DNA of 64,000 nucleotides from Granulicella sp. WH15. GTDB taxonomy: Bacteria; Acidobacteriota; Terriglobia; Terriglobales; Acidobacteriaceae. The notes beneath the pieces are model-generated. The model was given only the letters and a program-made list of their open reading frames with translations. It did not search any database and had not been told where the DNA came from. Position 1 is the stretch's first letter. Each line of letters opens with the position of its first letter. Shown one piece after another: positions 61,363-64,000 of this stretch. The position numbers and the translations under genes were made by a program. Location: assembly GCF_009914315.1 (NCBI RefSeq), contig NZ_CP042596.1:3286001-3350000 (forward strand). The letters are read 5' to 3'.

Positions 61363-62577
61363 TCATTTTGGACTTGGTCCTGCTGAACTGTCGGAAAAGA
61401 CTTCACTGCCGAAGTAGAAGTAAGAATGTGTTGAGTGATTCAATGTAACTGGCACGCCGCCTGTATCCACACGATGATGATCTCCACCGTAAATGACAAT
61501 ATGTGGACCTACGGATAACCAAAAAGGTTGCTCCAAAACCATCCCCGTGGAAGCGTGGGAGCCAATGATCCAATCTCCGTTAGCCGCTGATGTTGAAGCA
61601 TAGAGTGGTTCCACCGTTCGAATTCGCTGACCAAACTGAATGTATTGGTTAATGTTTGAGTTCCATTCCCAATGGCAGTTTTCATATATGTTATTCGATG
61701 GCTGTATCCCTGTTGTGGGGACCCCAGGAGCGGGTTCTCCCACCTCATCATCCGTATCGGCCGTCTCCAAGCTACCTCCCGCTCTGTTCGACTGGAATGT
61801 ACAGTTATGGCACGAGATGCCGAATCCGTCTTGGTCTCGATACCCCCAACCTTGATTAGCCATGAAGTAGACGTTGTTGAGTTCCCATGTGTTGTTCTGA
61901 ATAACTCCCCTACCATCTTTCAAGATTCCTATGGAGAAATTGAGTCCATGGGCACCATTTGCCGCAAAAGTAGTATCCGAGATATGTCCATACTGGGATG
62001 CGGAAGCTCTCATCCCGTCCCGGCCAAAACCGGAGACAATGAGATCTTTGAGAAAAAACTCTGATGCATCCACAATATGGATTCCATTGCTCGAAACCGC
62101 TGTCCCGGTCAGGCCTAAGCTGCTCAATGTTAGATGGACATACAGATGCTGCTTGACGCTCACAACCTGTGGACCCACAAAGATTGCATCGCCTTTGCCG
62201 ACATAGTGGATAATAGAAGTCTTTGAACTATCACCGCGGATTGTTATTGGGACGGGCAATGAAAAAACAAGAGTTGCTGAGGTCACATAGAGACCTGCAG
62301 GCACCAGGAGTGTTCCGCCCCCAGCAGCGCTCAATGCTTTCATCGCCTTTTGAAAGGCTAGGGCATTATCTGTCTTGCCATCGCCAACGCCTCCAAAATC
62401 AAGAATGGATCGTCCAAGCGATAGTCGGGCCATGTCTTGTTGCGGTTGACCCTTCCTCTTCGATGTAGCCCCTAGAACAACGCTCGAATTCCAACAAGCC
62501 AACGACAGCACTATAAAGCAGAGTACTTGGAGGAATGACTGAGTTACACGAGTTAGCGAACAAGAGAACATGTTCAT
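61363..62577 (-). CDS. Exported right-handed beta-helix (pectate-lyase-superfamily) protein
   Basis: About 404 residues from the ATG at 62577, which is followed by a hydrophobic signal (SFLQVLCFIVLSLACWNSSVVLGA). The mature start matches the pectate_lyase_3 pattern: SILDFGGVGDGKTDNALAFQKAMKALSAAGGGTLLVPAGLYVTSATLVF. Beta-helix rungs follow (NGIHIVDASEFFLKDLIVSGFGRDGM, ANGAHGLNFSIGILKDGRGVIQNNTWELNNVYFMANQGWGYRDQDGFGISCHNCTF). Within a polysaccharide locus it may be a lyase or hydrolase that trims the polymer. The catalytic residues cannot be assigned. Confidence 0.75.
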   Translation of the reverse strand: MNMFSCSLTRVTQSFLQVLCFIVLSLACWNSSVVLGATSKRKGQPQQDMARLSLGRSILDFGGVGDGKTDNALAFQKAMKALSAAGGGTLLVPAGLYVTSATLVFSLPVPITIRGDSSKTSIIHYVGKGDAIFVGPQVVSVKQHLYVHLTLSSLGLTGTAVSSNGIHIVDASEFFLKDLIVSGFGRDGMRASASQYGHISDTTFAANGAHGLNFSIGILKDGRGVIQNNTWELNNVYFMANQGWGYRDQDGFGISCHNCTFQSNRAGGSLETADTDDEVGEPAPGVPTTGIQPSNNIYENCHWEWNSNINQYIQFGQRIRTVEPLYASTSAANGDWIIGSHASTGMVLEQPFWLSVGPHIVIYGGDHHRVDTGGVPVTLNHSTHSYFYFGSEVFSDSSAGPSPK

Positions 62578-62624
62578 GGTGGGGAGCACCTCACATCTTT
62601 TCGCCAGTAACTGTGGATGACATG

Positions 62625-63731
62625 CTAAGGATCTATTGTCAAAATCTTCAGAAGCCTGGTGATGCATTCTTTGCGTTGCGCAATAGTAGACAATAGCCCT
62701 ATCTCAAATCGCCGCCTGGCTTCAAGCGAAAAGGCTAACAGGCCTCCCGGGTCGGCAAGCAGCATCTGCAAACGCAACAATATTTCGGGAATGGTGGCAT
62801 CCAAAGACATAAGGTTTCCGACAAATGCCCCATCCATGTAGCACCGAGGACCTCCAGAATCGCGACAGAGCGGAACACACCCGGACCCCATCGACTCCAG
62901 CGGAGGCAATCCAAATCCCTCAGTATCGCTCAACAGCAGGAATATTTTTGATCTCCCATAAAGTTGTTTTATTTCTTCGTCGGTCGGACGAAGGAAGCAA
63001 GAACCAGCAAGCCCAGCCACACTAGCTCGAATCTCGGAGTCAGGAGTCACGACAGCAGAGGAGATACCGACTCTGTTTAGTTGCGCCAGAATCTCTAAAT
63101 AGAGATCCAAGCGTTTCATATGACCTCGCCGCAGTAGCATTACCACATCAATATCGCGTTCGCCACTCACTGCATGAGACAGCCATGACTTTGGAGGCCA
63201 AATGGAGGCCTGCCCTAACGGTTGGATTCCTTCTTGTAGATAGAGACTCGAGATGTAAGCGTTGGTCGTAATCACGCTTGCACGCCGGCTTGTTGCAAGA
63301 ATGAGTTTGCGTAGCAACGTCCGTTTTGGCCCGTCCGCAACGAACATCCATTCCACATCCTGATTGAAACAATACCAAGCTAGATGCGGCGCCAACCATG
63401 CCAGCGGGAACGTCGAGAAATGCGTGAGGATCAACGCATTCTTGCAACCTTCAGAAGATCGAGTCAGTGCGAGAACATAAAAAAGAAAGCGCAAGAGCAG
63501 AATCGGATACTGCACTCTCGCATTGAAGCGGTCTGCAAGATACGAAGACAGATGAACTATGGGCACATTGGACGATGTCAGTTCGTGCTGGCTCCTCCAC
63601 AGAGTTACGATCCTTATGTCCACCCCCCCTAACTGCAACTCTTCGGCCAGGCGCAATGCTTCCTTGTTTCCTCCCGACATCCGGAGGGACGGGATAGGCA
63701 TCAAGAGTGTTTTCACGGGCACTGAGTTCAT
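62625..63731 (-). CDS. GT4-type glycosyltransferase
   Basis: A 368-residue family 4 (GT-B fold) glycosyltransferase. N-terminal PSLRMSGGNKEALRLAEELQLGGVDIRIVTLW; C-terminal DVVMLLRRGHMKRLDLYLEIL and the donor-site E-x7-E block SDTEGFGLPPLESMGSGCVPLCRDSGGPRCY. Its ATG overlaps the stop of the upstream polymerase gene by four bases, so the two are co-translated. Sugar donor and acceptor unknown. Confidence 0.85.
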   Translation of the reverse strand: MNSVPVKTLLMPIPSLRMSGGNKEALRLAEELQLGGVDIRIVTLWRSQHELTSSNVPIVHLSSYLADRFNARVQYPILLLRFLFYVLALTRSSEGCKNALILTHFSTFPLAWLAPHLAWYCFNQDVEWMFVADGPKRTLLRKLILATSRRASVITTNAYISSLYLQEGIQPLGQASIWPPKSWLSHAVSGERDIDVVMLLRRGHMKRLDLYLEILAQLNRVGISSAVVTPDSEIRASVAGLAGSCFLRPTDEEIKQLYGRSKIFLLLSDTEGFGLPPLESMGSGCVPLCRDSGGPRCYMDGAFVGNLMSLDATIPEILLRLQMLLADPGGLLAFSLEARRRFEIGLLSTIAQRKECITRLLKILTIDP

Positions 63732-64000
63732 TTGCGCCCCATCAATCCCAGTGCAGGTCGACGAACTTCATTGTGGCTACCTAATACAAGAGAGGCCCCC
63801 AGCATGATAGGAGGATAGCAATAGGGCTCCTGTGTGAGTAGAAAGCCCAGGCTTACTGAGATAAGCAAGATGCCCAAAAGACTACCTGACCTTTGATCTT
63901 CCCTTGCCATCCTGAACTGCGATTGAAGAAATGCAAAAAATAGCAGTAGTCCGCATACTCCAGTCTCTATCAAGTATCGCGTGAAAATATTGAAGGTCGA
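63728..64000 (-). CDS. O-antigen ligase/polymerase-like membrane protein (C-terminal part)
   Basis: The last 90 codons of a gene that enters from beyond the window edge. The visible part reads FNIFTRYLIETGVCGLLLFFAFLQSQFRMA, a Wzy/WaaL-like block (R-Y-x-x-E-x-G-x-x-G), then two more hydrophobic stretches (LGILLISVSLGFLLTQ and YPPIMLGASLVLG). It is probably the Wzy polymerase or ligase of this cluster. The call rests on a short stretch and on context. Confidence 0.6.
   Translation of the reverse strand, partial: STFNIFTRYLIETGVCGLLLFFAFLQSQFRMAREDQRSGSLLGILLISVSLGFLLTQEPYCYPPIMLGASLVLGSHNEVRRPALGLMGRK

Overview
The window reads like chromosome of an acidobacterium of the Terriglobia (Granulicella/Edaphobacter/Terriglobus type). 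This is an inference from two Oar-like TonB-dependent receptors with carboxypeptidase-regulatory N-domains, each divergent from a 'winged-helix + one membrane helix' regulator, from Tat/Sec-exported sugar enzymes, from a TreS-maltokinase fusion and from a repeat-like A-rich spacer. No phage, integrase, insertion sequence or CRISPR array is visible.

Layout. 1-6.3 kb: end of a trehalose synthase/maltokinase fusion, a glycosyltransferase split by a frameshift, an MscS-like membrane protein, a repeat-rich spacer and a DoxX-like membrane protein. 6.6-7.5 kb: Gly-rich exported protein and tRNA-Pro(CGG). 7.6-19.2 kb: regulator, TonB receptor, acid phosphatase, multicopper oxidase and GH38 mannosidase, probably one uptake-and-degradation locus. 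19.5-25.0 kb: a PAS-GGDEF-EAL protein whose EAL half looks inactive, a pseudogene tail, an oxidoreductase and an FG-GAP protein. 25.1-27.6 kb: a graveyard of four gene remnants.

27.7-32.1 kb holds the most interesting system: a bufferin-type RiPP (metallophore) locus, with precursor bufA, MNIO (DUF692) enzyme bufB and partner bufC. It is divergent from an operon of DoxX, an ECF sigma factor and a soluble zinc anti-sigma. Paralogous 4-TM proteins flank it on both sides. A shared promoter motif, GTAACC-N16-CTCYAAT, sits in front of both divergent operons, and a relative of it precedes one of the flanking membrane proteins. This looks like a self-contained metal or redox stress regulon.

32.4-41.6 kb: small monooxygenase, a second Gfo/Idh/MocA protein and a beta-propeller protein; LysR, formate dehydrogenase, frameshifted cyanase and CHY zinc-finger protein; then an operon for methionine-sulfoxide repair (periplasmic thioredoxin-like protein, Tat-MsrB, GAF-type reductase) and an M24 peptidase. 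41.8-50.3 kb: Tat-exported six-hairpin glycosidase, TonB receptor and its divergent regulator. 51.3-64 kb: an exopolysaccharide locus (Wzz, Wzi, two acyltransferases, Wzx flippase, two glycosyltransferases, epimerase, beta-helix protein, start of a Wzy/O-antigen ligase) with long, gene-poor spacers. Many genes end in long perfect hairpins, often with 7-nt loops and without a clear U-tract.
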